A DNA stretch of 64,000 nucleotides, from positions 834,001 to 898,000 of the forward strand of contig NZ_CP092831.1 of assembly GCF_022531965.1 (NCBI RefSeq), written 5' to 3'. Under the pieces are notes generated by a model. The model made no database searches. It worked only from the letters and a program-made list of their open reading frames with translations, and was not told where the DNA came from. This DNA is from Paenibacillus peoriae. GTDB taxonomy: Bacteria; Bacillota; Bacilli; Paenibacillales; Paenibacillaceae. Of the stretch, positions 1 through 8,776 are shown piece by piece. Position 1 is the first letter of the stretch, and each line of letters opens with the position of its first letter. The position numbers and the translations under genes were made by a program.

Positions 1-1
1 C

Positions 2-469
2 TGGCTGCTCTTCCTGTCTACATTGTTGTATGGACTGGGATTCGGTTTCTCGATAACTGTGTTTACGATTATTGCCCAGTCCTCGGTCGGGTTCCAGTTG
101 CGTGGCGCGTCTACAGCTTTGAATACATTCCTGCGCACGTTGGGGCAAACGATCGGGGTTGCTGCCTTCGGTTCATGGCTGAATTATCGCATTGCTGCCC
201 AGACAGCAGAAGGACAGCTTACACAGCAAGGGGTTACGCAGGAGGATATTAACGGTCTGCTTGCACCTCATGCTTCACAGAGTCTAAGTGACAAGGTTGC
301 CGGATTGCTTCGTTCTGTACTGGAAAACAGTCTGCATTCCCTGTTCGTTATCATGGTCGTTATTGCAGTGATTAGCTGGTTTGTCGTGCTCGGACTGCGG
401 AACCGTCCGCCGGGTACGGAAGAAGAGGCAGATCAGCGCGTAAAGACACCACAAAGAGAACACGCATAA
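2..469 (+). CDS. MFS drug-efflux transporter, C-terminal part (partial)
   Basis: The window opens inside this gene, so only about the last 155 residues are visible. They contain hydrophobic membrane segments at the start and near residues 108-125 of the visible part. A loop with FLRTLGQTIGVAAFGSWL is typical of the last helices of 14-TM EmrB/QacA (DHA2) proton-driven multidrug exporters. The C-terminal tail is short and charged. The reading frame is open to the left edge, so the start lies upstream. The substrate cannot be deduced. A strong terminator follows directly. Confidence 0.75.
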   Translation, partial: WLLFLSTLLYGLGFGFSITVFTIIAQSSVGFQLRGASTALNTFLRTLGQTIGVAAFGSWLNYRIAAQTAEGQLTQQGVTQEDINGLLAPHASQSLSDKVAGLLRSVLENSLHSLFVIMVVIAVISWFVVLGLRNRPPGTEEEADQRVKTPQREHA

Positions 470-494
470 AAAATAATATAAATCTTTCATTATA

Positions 495-540
495 AAAGAG
501 ATAGCCCGGACCTTTGAATAAAAGTCCGGGCTATCTCTTT
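495..540 (+). terminator. Rho-independent terminator after the MFS gene
   Basis: A perfect 17-bp inverted repeat (arms 495-511 and 524-540) ends in a short T-rich stretch. The right arm also takes part in a second perfect 13-bp inverted repeat (510-522 with 538-550), so the two hairpins cannot form together. Confidence 0.85.
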
Positions 541-550
541 ATTCAAAGGT

Positions 551-992
551 CTCTCCTCCTAATGATTCAACAAAAAAACACCTCGCATAGGACCAATAAA
601 TTTCCCAGCATACAAAAAGGAAATAAAAATCCTTTTGAGACTGCGATATATTCATATGGTATAGGTAACAAAATAGTAAAAAAGTCTTAAGAAATTGTAA
701 CAAAAAATTTGTTTCTGGATGGAGCTGTAGGGTACTAAGGAACTATTTTTTTGAACCCGCTTACAAATTGGGCTTTGTATGATTTATTTTAGAATGATTT
801 TGCATGTGAATGAAGCAACCAAGCTAGCAATATGAAACACGGAAAAAATCAAGCAGCAAATTTTTCTGAATGTAATAAGAATGAAAAAAAAGGGATTTTC
901 AGAAAATTACTAGGAAAATATGAGGATGAAATTCATAGAGTAACCTGTTTTCTTATCTCACATAATAGGGCTTTTCAGTCTATATCAATCGT
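551..992. other. AT-rich non-coding stretch upstream of sacB
   Basis: No open frame with a ribosome binding site is visible here. The stretch is rich in A and T with many A-runs. No terminator-type hairpin overlapping a SacY-type RNA antiterminator motif was seen between this region and sacB, unlike the arrangement known upstream of Bacillus subtilis sacB. Confidence 0.5.
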
Positions 993-1022
993 TTGACATA
1001 CCATATAAAATGGCCCTATCAA
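993..1022 (+). promoter_or_regulatory. Candidate sigma-A promoter of sacB
   Basis: A consensus -35 TTGACA (993-998) is followed after 18 bp by TATCAA (1017-1022), a fair -10. This places transcription start near 1029, about 50 nt before the preferred sacB start codon. It argues against the longer reading frame that begins at 1010. A small hairpin (AACCAA/TTGGTT, 1021-1036) lies at the transcript's 5' end. Confidence 0.45.
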
Positions 1023-1078
1023 CCAAAAAGTTGGTTTTCAAATCTAGAAGCATAATTAGATTAAGGGAGATGGAGTAC

Positions 1079-2578
1079 TTGAAGTTTAACAAATGGTTCA
1101 GTAAAGCAGCCACTGCAACAGTAGCAACTACCTTGCTGTTAGGAGGCGGCGTTCAGGCTTTTGCCGAGGAAAATGATGCATCTGATCTCAAAACAGACAA
1201 TGCATTTACGCAAATTACGCGTAATGACATGCTGAATATTTTCAAACAGCAAGGCAAAGAGAAATATGAGGTTCCGTCCTTCGATGCGTCTACAATTAAG
1301 AATATTCCTTCTGCTATTGGTCGCGACAGCTCAGGCAAGCTGACTGATTTTGATGTCTGGGACTCTTGGCCGTTACAAAATGCCGATGGCACAGTAGCCA
1401 ATTACAAAGGGTATAATATCGTTTTTGGATTGGCAGGCGATCCTAAAAGAGCAGAGGATACATTTATATATCTGTTCTATCAAAAAGCGGGTAATACCTC
1501 GCTGAGCGGCTGGAAAAATGCCGGAAGAGTATTTAAAGACAATGATAAATTACTTGCCAACGATCCGATTCTAAAAAATCAGTCAGAAGAATGGTCCGGT
1601 TCTGCTACGTTAACCTCTGATGGACAAGTACGTTTATTCTATACCAGCAGACAGCCCTTTGAGCCAAGTAACCAACTATACGGCAAACAAACCTTGAGCA
1701 CGGCTCAAATTAATGTCTCTCAGCCTGATGACAAGACACTGAAAGTAGATGGAGTCGAGGATTTGAAATCGATCTATGACGGTGGAGATGGGAAAACCTA
1801 TCAAAATGTACAGCAAAGCGTCGGAATAGATATGGACAACCATACGTTTAGAGACCCTCACTATGTCGAGGATCAAGGCCACAAATATATTATATTTGAA
1901 GCCAACACAGGAACAGAAACCGGCTACCAAGGCGAAGATTCGCTTCAAAACCCAGCTTATTATGGCGGCAATAAGAAATTCTTCACGGAAGAGCAACAAA
2001 ATTTGTTGCAAAGTCCCAAGAAAAAGGGAGCTGAGCTGGCTAACGGCGCACTGGGCATCGTTGAATTGAATGATGATTATACGTTGAAAAATGTAATGCC
2101 TCCTTTGATTGCTTCCAATTTGGTAACAGATGAAATTGAACGGGCAAATGTGTTCAAAATGAACGGTTTGTGGTATTTATTTACGAGTACGAGAGGCTCC
2201 AAGGTGACTGTAGATGCGATCGGTGACGATGATATTTACATGCTGGGTTATGTTTCTACTTCCTTGACAGGGCCTTATAAACCCTTGAATGGAACCGGTC
2301 TCGTTCTTCATCAGGATCTGGATCGTGATGATATTACCTGGACGTATGCCCATTTTGCTATCCCGCAAGGCAAAGGCAATAACGTAGTCGTTTCGAGTTA
2401 TATGACCAATCGCGGGCTTTTCCCGGATCACAAATCTACTTTCGCACCAAGCTTCCTGCTGAATATTAAAGGCTCGAAAACCTCTGTTGTGAAAAACGGT
2501 ATTTTGGAGCAAGGGCAAATCACGATTGATCCAACGAATGACAAAAAAGAATCTCCAAATGAGTATGGAAAGAAATAA
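1079..2578 (+). CDS. sacB: Levansucrase (GH68), secreted
   Basis: Secreted fructosyltransferase that splits sucrose and polymerises fructose into levan. From the preferred start it is 499 aa. The signal peptide is basic (KFNKWFSK), hydrophobic, and ends AFA before EEN. The five-bladed GH68 core shows the nucleophile motif VWDSWP (Asp near residue 95), the transition-state stabiliser motif FRDPHYVED, and the acid/base motif DEIERANVF. Alignment by eye with B. subtilis SacB is close throughout. The frame is open from an ATG at 1010, but the only good Shine-Dalgarno (AAGGGAG, 1063-1069) is 9 nt from TTG 1079. That TTG also gives a normal-length signal peptide, so TTG is chosen; ATG 1070 abuts the SD. 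levB follows 111 bp downstream, probably in one operon. Confidence 0.95.
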   Translation: MKFNKWFSKAATATVATTLLLGGGVQAFAEENDASDLKTDNAFTQITRNDMLNIFKQQGKEKYEVPSFDASTIKNIPSAIGRDSSGKLTDFDVWDSWPLQNADGTVANYKGYNIVFGLAGDPKRAEDTFIYLFYQKAGNTSLSGWKNAGRVFKDNDKLLANDPILKNQSEEWSGSATLTSDGQVRLFYTSRQPFEPSNQLYGKQTLSTAQINVSQPDDKTLKVDGVEDLKSIYDGGDGKTYQNVQQSVGIDMDNHTFRDPHYVEDQGHKYIIFEANTGTETGYQGEDSLQNPAYYGGNKKFFTEEQQNLLQSPKKKGAELANGALGIVELNDDYTLKNVMPPLIASNLVTDEIERANVFKMNGLWYLFTSTRGSKVTVDAIGDDDIYMLGYVSTSLTGPYKPLNGTGLVLHQDLDRDDITWTYAHFAIPQGKGNNVVVSSYMTNRGLFPDHKSTFAPSFLLNIKGSKTSVVKNGILEQGQITIDPTNDKKESPNEYGKK

Positions 2579-2689
2579 GTAAGTATATGTAATGCAGTAT
2601 GTCCGAAGGCGGTAGATTGGTAGCAACCCGATCTGTCGTCCATCGGGCGGTACATAACGATGCAATGAGAGGTAAGGAGGATCGTCATA

Positions 2690-4282
2690 ATGAAAAAAAA
2701 AACTCCCAAGAGCATTTGGATACGATCCGTTGTAATCATCACAGGCTTAACTATATTCATAGCTATGGGTTGGAGTATGTACCAACAGGATACAGCCGAA
2801 CCCCCAAAATCTGCTGCAACTCCAAAAAGTCAAGCTAAACAAAGTAAGCATACAACACCGACCTATCGGTCAGCCTATCATTTTACCGTTCCGGATAAGT
2901 GGAAGAATGACCCCCAACGGCCCATTTATTTCGATGGAAAATATCATTATTACTATTTATACAATCGTGACTATCCCAAAAAGAACGGTACAGAATGGCG
3001 ACATGCCACATCAACCGACCTGGTTCATTGGAAAGATGAAGGGGTGGCTATTCCCAAATATACGAACCGGAATGGAGATCCTTGGTCCGGTTCGGTCGTG
3101 ATCGATGATAAGAATACCGCAGGTTTTGGAAAAGGGACGCTGGTAGCCATTGTGACACAGCCCTCCGCAGATGGCGGAAAGCAGGAACAATTTTTGTGGT
3201 ACAGTAAGGATAACGGCAAGACGTTTACTTCTTACCGCAACAAGCCTGTGATGTCCAATCCCGGTACAAAGGACTTCAGAGATCCCAAAATCATCCGAGA
3301 TACTGGGCGTAATCAATGGATGATGGTCATGGCAGAGGGAACGAAGATTGGCTTTTATAAGTCTAAAAATTTAAAGGATTGGCAGTTTACGAGTGGCTTT
3401 CAAACGGAAAATATCGGGCTTGTGGAATGTCCTGACCTTTACCAGATGCGTGCAGATGATGGAACCTATCAATGGGTTTTGGGCGCGAGCGCCAATAGCA
3501 AACCAACAGGCGGACCCAACACGTATGCCTACTGGACGGGAGATTTTAATGGAGAAGCATTTCTCCCTGATCACAGTGAACCTGAGTGGCTGGATTATGG
3601 GTTTGACTGGTATGGTGCAGTTACGTTCGAGGAAGGAAAAGACAAAGATAAATACAGTCACCGTTATGCTCTGGCCTGGATGAATAATTGGGATTATGCC
3701 AATAACACGCCTACCCTAAAGGAAGGCTTTAATGGAATGGATTCGATTGTTCGTCAAATTCGGTTGAAGCATACAGCAGATGCTGGGTATCGCTTGGTTT
3801 CACAGCCAGTAAAAACTTTGGAACGATTCCAAACTTCTACGAAATCATTTGGACAGATCAAAGTAGACGGTGTTTACTCGCTTCCGGTAGCAGGCGATAC
3901 CTATCAGTTAGAGGCGGATGTATCTTGGTCAACGATCAAAAATGCGGGACTGAGGCTTCGAGAGTCAGCAGATGGCAAGCGCCATGTGGATGTCGGTGTT
4001 TCGGTGGATGGGCAATACTCCTACGTAAATAGAGCCAATACCGGACATCCGGATCAGAGTGGGAAATATGTAGAGAGCAAGGCGCCTTTTGATGCTAATA
4101 AGAAAAAGGTCCACCTAAACATTCTCGTCGATAAAACCAGCATTGAAGTGTTTGTAGATGATGGAGAAGTAGCTTATTCCTCCTTAATATTTCCACGATT
4201 AGAGGATCAGAAAATTACTCTTTTTTCCGATGGCGGTCCGGCTATGTTTAACAATGTAGTGGTCAAACATTTTAGTCGATAG
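2690..4282 (+). CDS. levB: Endolevanase / levanbiose-producing levanase (GH32)
   Basis: Extracytoplasmic beta-2,6-fructan hydrolase that cuts levan, the product of the upstream levansucrase, into short oligosaccharides such as levanbiose. It is 530 aa. An N-terminal basic stretch and one hydrophobic segment (about residues 10-27) suggest an uncleaved signal anchor. The GH32 motifs are WKNDPQ (nucleophile Asp), FRDPK and VECPDLY (acid/base Glu), followed by a C-terminal beta-sandwich. The sequence is very close by eye to B. subtilis LevB (YveB), which also sits directly behind sacB. The ribosome binding site AAGGAGG is well placed. A small hairpin (CCCGAT/ATCGGG, about 2627-2647) lies in the intergenic gap. 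Confidence 0.93.
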   Translation: MKKKTPKSIWIRSVVIITGLTIFIAMGWSMYQQDTAEPPKSAATPKSQAKQSKHTTPTYRSAYHFTVPDKWKNDPQRPIYFDGKYHYYYLYNRDYPKKNGTEWRHATSTDLVHWKDEGVAIPKYTNRNGDPWSGSVVIDDKNTAGFGKGTLVAIVTQPSADGGKQEQFLWYSKDNGKTFTSYRNKPVMSNPGTKDFRDPKIIRDTGRNQWMMVMAEGTKIGFYKSKNLKDWQFTSGFQTENIGLVECPDLYQMRADDGTYQWVLGASANSKPTGGPNTYAYWTGDFNGEAFLPDHSEPEWLDYGFDWYGAVTFEEGKDKDKYSHRYALAWMNNWDYANNTPTLKEGFNGMDSIVRQIRLKHTADAGYRLVSQPVKTLERFQTSTKSFGQIKVDGVYSLPVAGDTYQLEADVSWSTIKNAGLRLRESADGKRHVDVGVSVDGQYSYVNRANTGHPDQSGKYVESKAPFDANKKKVHLNILVDKTSIEVFVDDGEVAYSSLIFPRLEDQKITLFSDGGPAMFNNVVVKHFSR

Positions 4283-4338
4283 CAGATACTTATGCTGCTC
4301 GTAAGCTTGGGCATATTTCGCTCTATTCAGGTATATAA

Positions 4339-4371
4339 AAAGTCCACCCATGAATATAAGGGTGGACTTTT
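4339..4371 (+). terminator. Terminator of the sacB-levB unit
   Basis: An 11-bp perfect stem (AAAGTCCACCC with GGGTGGACTTT) around a short loop ends in TTTTC. It lies about 57 bp after the levB stop. Confidence 0.85.
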
Positions 4372-4456
4372 CTAGTATAAATCTAATCTACGTTTAGCAC
4401 AGCTAAAGATTGTTCATTTCTTCACAAATGTTTGTTTGCTAAAATTACTATACATT

Positions 4457-4921
4457 CTATTTGTGATAAGGTGACAGGTTATCAGCGCTACGACCCAATT
4501 TTTTAAGCAAGCCGATGAGTTGATCTCTTTCTGTTTCACTGATTCCGCTAAAGGCACGTTCAATCTGACGTGTATAATCAGGATAAATTTCGTCCATGAC
4601 ACGTTGTCCCTCGTCCGTCAATTCTGCATATATAATCCGACGATCTTGGTCGCACGGGTGACGGTGCAAATAACCGCGACTTTCCAGCTTGTCAATAACA
4701 TAAGTGACATTTCCGCTTTGCAGAAGCAGCTTTGCTCCAATTTGTTGGATTGGCTGCGCGCCCTTGTGGTATAAAACTTCCATCACGGCAAAGGCCGTTG
4801 GGTTGAAGCCCACCGTTTTGATGCCAGCAACCGCATGTTCGTTTACACTTTTGAATGACTTGGCAAACACGCTATACAAATGCATGGATTGCTGTGTCAC
4901 CAATGTTCGGTAATCTATCAT
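4457..4921 (-). CDS. MarR-family transcriptional regulator (MhqR-like)
   Basis: Dimeric winged-helix regulator of 154 aa. The recognition-helix region (residues near 60-85) includes QQIGAKLLL and VTYVIDKLESRGYL. The wing carries the family motif DQDRRIIYAELTDEG. The overall pattern resembles B. subtilis MhqR (YkvE), a repressor of quinone-detoxification genes, but no such gene is adjacent, so the target is unknown. The open frame continues upstream to 5044. The start at 4921 is preferred because AAAGGCGGA lies about 6 nt before it and the family N-terminus aligns there. Confidence 0.8.
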   Translation of the reverse strand: MIDYRTLVTQQSMHLYSVFAKSFKSVNEHAVAGIKTVGFNPTAFAVMEVLYHKGAQPIQQIGAKLLLQSGNVTYVIDKLESRGYLHRHPCDQDRRIIYAELTDEGQRVMDEIYPDYTRQIERAFSGISETERDQLIGLLKKLGRSADNLSPYHK

Positions 4922-5210
4922 CTTCATTCCGCCTTTATGTATGGATTTGGGCATCCTTTGACCGCTCGGCTCGGATGACCGGGCAACCATACCCTTGTTA
5001 CTAGCATAAAGGGATTTACATAGCGAAAACATGCGATTTGTCACAGTAGCTGCTTTTTTAACTATTTAATTTCAAAGCATTAAAGTAAATTTTTGAAAAA
5101 TAAAGGATTTGAATGTAAAAATACTGTTCTGGTTGGTTATATTAAAAAAGAACATACCTAACCTAATGAACAAATTAACAAAATAAGCTAATTTAGAGGA
5201 GATGAAACAC

Positions 5211-5645
5211 ATGGATACGGGTTCTTTCCGTTTTCAATTTCGTGATCCGCAGCAAGCTGCTCAAGCCTGTGAAACATTAAAGGAAATTGGATACTCTGCC
5301 AGCACGAACGGTGACACAGGTCTCAATGTACATATTGAGAACCAAGATGTACTGTCTGCATTGGAAATTTGCCAAGCCTATGAAGGAAGCATGATTGAGG
5401 TAGGGACTCTTTTCTCTAAACCGGATGAATATCCCGGTTTGCAAGGAAATATAGGTGTACATAATCCAGGTTATAGCCCGGAAGACTGGATTATCCCAGC
5501 ACATACGATCAACGAAGACTGGAGCGAAGCTTATAAAAATGGCTCCTCTCAAACGTACACTAATACGACGGAGGAACACAATGTCAGCTCTGATCCTCAA
5601 CCCGAGGACGATGTGGATGGATTTTCTGGAAGCATCCATACCTAA
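5211..5645 (+). CDS. Small acidic protein of unknown function
   Basis: Cytoplasmic protein of 144 aa that I do not recognise. The N-terminal half (residues 3-60) has an alternating strand-helix pattern (FRFQFRDPQQAAQACETLKE) suggesting a compact alpha/beta fold like that of ACT or ferredoxin-like domains. The C-terminal half is acidic and low in complexity (TNTTEEHNVSSDPQPEDD) and probably disordered. There is no signal peptide or membrane segment. Start at 5211 is chosen because AGAGGAG (about 5195-5201) is 9 nt upstream; the ATG at 5202 would overlap it. It lies between the MarR gene and two spore-coat-type genes, so a sporulation link is possible but unproven. Confidence 0.6.
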   Translation: MDTGSFRFQFRDPQQAAQACETLKEIGYSASTNGDTGLNVHIENQDVLSALEICQAYEGSMIEVGTLFSKPDEYPGLQGNIGVHNPGYSPEDWIIPAHTINEDWSEAYKNGSSQTYTNTTEEHNVSSDPQPEDDVDGFSGSIHT

Positions 5646-5865
5646 TTTTATCCTAAAAATCATGATTAGAAATTTGAGTCTTCACTGTCCAGCACATTTT
5701 AAGGAAAAGTTCCTATAAGACCATGGATTATTGTGGCTTTGAAGGAGCTTTTTTTTTGTGTGAGAAAAACTCAGTTAGAGCTTTTGCCAGAACTGAAACT
5801 CTGCAGGATTTGCATAAATAGTAGCGATAGCAGGGAATAACAATTTCAGAAAGGAGGTCTTGACC

Positions 5866-6051
5866 ATGCAAAAATTAGGAGTTCACGAAAAATTGGAATT
5901 ACATGAGCTGCTTACATTTAAAACAACTTGTCTCACAAAAGCCCAAACCATGATTCCTTTAGTGTCAGACACAAACTTAAAAAACATTTTGCAGCAGGAT
6001 GTCAACGGTGGTACACAAGATATTCAACAGCTTAGAAATCTACTTGTGTAA
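5866..6051 (+). CDS. Small spore-coat-associated protein
   Basis: Helical protein of about 61 aa (MQKLGVHEKLELHELLTFK, then a helix with DTNLKNILQQDV). It resembles the short YraG/YraD-type partners of CotF-family spore coat proteins in Bacillales. Start 5866 is chosen because AAAGGAGG is about 8 nt upstream; the TTG six bases earlier is less well placed. It is 18 bp upstream of the CotF-like gene, so the two are probably co-transcribed, likely in the mother cell during sporulation. Confidence 0.65.
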   Translation: MQKLGVHEKLELHELLTFKTTCLTKAQTMIPLVSDTNLKNILQQDVNGGTQDIQQLRNLLV

Positions 6052-6069
6052 TTTTAAAGGAGGATTAAC

Positions 6070-6369
6070 GTGAATTCTTTTATTGAGAATATGACTGGAA
6101 CGAGTCCCATGAACGATCAGGTGATTGCTTCTGATTTATTAATTTCAGCTAAAAGCGGAATTAAGAACTATGCTCTTGCGCTGACAGAGTCAACCAGTTC
6201 GGAAGTTCGCAATGTTCTTTGTGACCAATTGAGCAAAGCGGTTAATCTTCATGAACAAATCTTTAATTACATGAAGAACAACGGTTACTATAACGCTTAT
6301 GATCCGGAGCAGCAAATACAAATGGATATTCAAAATGCCGATAAGGCCCTTTCTTTATCTAAAGTTTGA
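6070..6369 (+). CDS. CotF-family spore coat protein
   Basis: Ferritin-like helical coat protein of 99 aa with GTG start behind AAAGGAGG. Recognisable family features are DLLISAKSGIKNYALALTE in the first helix, a run ending RNVLCDQLSKAVNLHEQIF, and the aromatic stretch YMKNNGYYNAYDPEQQ near the C-terminus. Proteins of this family (CotF, YraF) are deposited on the spore. The partner gene is just upstream and a terminator follows about 45 bp downstream, so this is a compact two-gene unit. Confidence 0.8.
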   Translation: MNSFIENMTGTSPMNDQVIASDLLISAKSGIKNYALALTESTSSEVRNVLCDQLSKAVNLHEQIFNYMKNNGYYNAYDPEQQIQMDIQNADKALSLSKV

Positions 6370-6414
6370 TCGTTTGAGTTTCACTTAACCCCTCGGACAA
6401 TTTTATACATTTAC

Positions 6415-6455
6415 AAAGCACCAGTAAACCTTAACGGGGTTCTGGTGCTTCTTTA
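6415..6455 (+). terminator. Terminator after the CotF-like gene
   Basis: The stem AAGCACCAG (6416-6424) pairs with CTGGTGCTT (6442-6450), followed by CTTT. Confidence 0.75.
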
Positions 6456-6559
6456 TTCATAAATAAAGCCAAGTCATGCTTCACATGAAATATGGTGAAA
6501 TAGGCAATCTTAAAATAGAGAACTCGGTCTCAAATTCAGGAATAGGGTGATTCTCTTTT

Positions 6560-7900
6560 ATGGGTAAGTCTTCGGATCGTATGCAAAAAGAAAAAAAACT
6601 AAAATGGTGGCAACTAAGCTTGTTAGGAGTTGCAGGTACCATCGGTACAGGATATTTCCTCGGGTCCGGCTTAGCGATTTCCATCGGTGGCCCAGCCGTA
6701 CTCATTGCATACTTTTTGGCAGCGGTGGGAACGTATGTGGTGTTTGACGCCCTTTCGCGCATGACGGCAGATCATCCAGAACAGGGCTCTTTCCGTTCCT
6801 ATGCCCAAAAAGCATTTGGTAATTGGGCAGGCTTCGGTAGTGGCTGGGTGTATTGGTTCTCAGAATTGCTTATCAATGGGAGCCAACTAACGGCGCTATC
6901 TATATTCTCACGCTTCTGGTTTCCTCAGGTACCGATGTGGATTTTTGCGGCAGGCTTCGGGATTTTAGGACTTGTGATTGTTTTTTTTGGTAACAAGGGT
7001 TTTGATCGAGTTGAAAATGTATTGGCTATTATTAAAATGGCAGCTATTGTTATGTTTCTGGTCTTGGCCGTTGCTCTTTTGGCAGGCTGGATCGGAGGAG
7101 GAAAATATAATCCAAAGTTCCCCATCAGTTACAAAGACTTTTTTCCTACCGGCGGTATGGGATTATGGTCATCTTTTATTTTTGCCTTTTATGCATACGG
7201 AGGTATTGAAGTGCTCGGAATAATGTCTAATCGGCTTCAAAAACCGGAGGATGCACCTAAAGCAGGAAAAGTAATGTTGATGACGCTCGTTGTAGTATAT
7301 GTGCTTTCGATTGGTCTGGCTGTGTCTATGGTACCCTTAAGTGCCTTTAACCCGAAAGAAAGTCCATTTGTGCTTGCGCTGAGCAGCGATCATCTGGTTT
7401 TTGTACCTCATTTATTTAATGGAGTGCTTATTATTGCAGGGTTCTCAACAATGACAGCCTCCCTATATGCAGAGACATCTATGATGATTACACTTGCACA
7501 GGAGGGAGATGCGCCCACATTGTTTTCACGGAAGTGGAAGGGCAAATATCCTCTGTATGCACTTAGTTTGATCTCCGTTGGATTAATCTCAGCCATCGTA
7601 ATGTCGTTGCTGCTGCCGGGAAAAGTGTATGAATATATTACAACAGCTGCAGGGTTAATGCTGTTGTATAACTGGTGCTTTATTTTGCTGTCTTCAGGTA
7701 AGTTACTGAAATCGAGCACATCTAGCAACATTAAACGCTGGGTTGGATTATTGTTGATAGCTATGGCTGTGGTCGGATCCTTTTTTCATAAGCTTAGCCG
7801 TCCTGGGGTTTACATCAGCTTACTTCTGGTCTTGTTCATTGCAATATGTGACCTCATTGTACAATGGGTTCGCCGAAAGCACGCCAAGGAATCTCGTTAA
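6560..7900 (+). CDS. Amino-acid permease (APC superfamily)
   Basis: Inner-membrane transporter of 446 aa with about 12 hydrophobic segments. The N-terminus has the APC signature GVAGTIGTGYFLGSG in TM1, then ISIGGPAVLIAYFLAAVGTYVVFDALSRM, and later YAYGGIEVLGI around TM6. It belongs to the AAT/YbgF-YtnA type of proton-coupled amino-acid permeases. The exact substrate cannot be read from the sequence. The ribosome binding site is weak (AATAGGGTGA about 12 nt upstream). Its stop lies only 20 bp from the stop of the convergent LysE-type gene. Confidence 0.88.
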   Translation: MGKSSDRMQKEKKLKWWQLSLLGVAGTIGTGYFLGSGLAISIGGPAVLIAYFLAAVGTYVVFDALSRMTADHPEQGSFRSYAQKAFGNWAGFGSGWVYWFSELLINGSQLTALSIFSRFWFPQVPMWIFAAGFGILGLVIVFFGNKGFDRVENVLAIIKMAAIVMFLVLAVALLAGWIGGGKYNPKFPISYKDFFPTGGMGLWSSFIFAFYAYGGIEVLGIMSNRLQKPEDAPKAGKVMLMTLVVVYVLSIGLAVSMVPLSAFNPKESPFVLALSSDHLVFVPHLFNGVLIIAGFSTMTASLYAETSMMITLAQEGDAPTLFSRKWKGKYPLYALSLISVGLISAIVMSLLLPGKVYEYITTAAGLMLLYNWCFILLSSGKLLKSSTSSNIKRWVGLLLIAMAVVGSFFHKLSRPGVYISLLLVLFIAICDLIVQWVRRKHAKESR

Positions 7901-7920
7901 CTTTGTCAGGGAGTTAATCG

Positions 7921-8553
7921 TCAGTGTAAAAAAAGTAATTGAAATGCCTGTACACCAAAATAAAAACCAAAACCGATAAGAGATAATCCAGACATCCAAG
8001 AGATGGTTTTAAGTAATCCGGTTTTTAGAAACCTCCGGAAAATACTTGAAGCGGCTGCCATGGTTACGTCCCAGAGTAACACACCTAATACAATCGCTCC
8101 GCTAAAGATCATTAGCTGTTGTACTGGATATGTATTAGCGACGTTGGCCAGTATGGACCCGTAAATGCCAAGCCAGAAAAGGATGGAGAGAGGATTAAAT
8201 AATGACATCAGGAAGCCTGCCAAAAATGAATTGGTTAAGGTATTGCCATTTCCCCTTAATTCAGATTCTGAAATCACACCTGCATTTTTGATGCTTTCAA
8301 CACCTGTATACACAAGTACGAAAAAACCAAATAACCATAAAAAAGCTTTAACAAACGGGGCATTGAGAAGGTGGATCATTCCCAAATAGACAAGCAGCAT
8401 ATAGATTATATCTGCGGTTATTGCCCCAAGCCCGATAAACCAAGCATGCCAAAATCCATTCTTAATACCTCGATCCAACTGTGCAGCATTAATCGGCCCA
8501 ATGGGGGCCGAAAGTGACAGACCGAGAAAAATATAACTGATAAATGTATTAAT
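7921..8553 (-). CDS. LysE/RhtB-family exporter with apparent ATT start codon
   Basis: Integral membrane exporter of amino acids or similar metabolites, 210 aa, with about six hydrophobic segments. The first canonical start (TTG at 8478) would delete the first membrane helix and the conserved SAPIGPINAAQ motif. The frame continues 25 codons upstream to an ATT (8551-8553) reading I/M-NTFISYIFLGLSLSAP. That ATT lies 8 nt after a perfect AAGGAGG, with an in-frame TAA 8 codons above it. No ATG, GTG or TTG occurs between stop and ATT. The N-terminus restored this way matches the family. It could be a true rare start, or a single-base mutation or sequencing error of ATG. Confidence 0.82.
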   Translation of the reverse strand: MNTFISYIFLGLSLSAPIGPINAAQLDRGIKNGFWHAWFIGLGAITADIIYMLLVYLGMIHLLNAPFVKAFLWLFGFFVLVYTGVESIKNAGVISESELRGNGNTLTNSFLAGFLMSLFNPLSILFWLGIYGSILANVANTYPVQQLMIFSGAIVLGVLLWDVTMAAASSIFRRFLKTGLLKTISWMSGLSLIGFGFYFGVQAFQLLFLH

Positions 8554-8702
8554 GGTGTTTTCCTCCTTGATTTTTTATGGGCTGTTATGTACTTGTCTAC
8601 TTTAGTTTATTCGGACAAACCCATGGGTAAGACCAATTTTTTGCGTATTTTGTAGGTGTAATCTCGTTATGACCAAACACTCAATAAATCAAATCCCAAT
8701 AG

Positions 8703-8739
8703 GAGCTCTAATTCTTCGACAAAAGGATTAGAGCTTTTT
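8703..8739 (+). terminator. Orphan terminator-like hairpin upstream of the fructosamine locus
   Basis: AGCTCTAAT (8704-8712) pairs with ATTAGAGCT (8727-8735), followed by TTTT on the + strand. No + strand gene precedes it, because the LysE-type gene runs the other way. It may end a leader, an antisense transcript, or be left from a lost gene. Confidence 0.55.
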
Positions 8740-8776
8740 GAATGCAGAGTATTAAAAGTTCATTGAATAAATGGGC

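Noticed and set aside
1010..1078. Longer N-terminus of levansucrase from ATG 1010
   Set aside because: It would place extra charged residues before the signal peptide and overlaps the candidate promoter; the ribosome binding site points to TTG 1079.
2177..2665. 162-aa minus-strand open frame over the end of sacB
   Set aside because: Shadow of sacB with no ribosome binding site; the sacB catalytic motifs are on the + strand.
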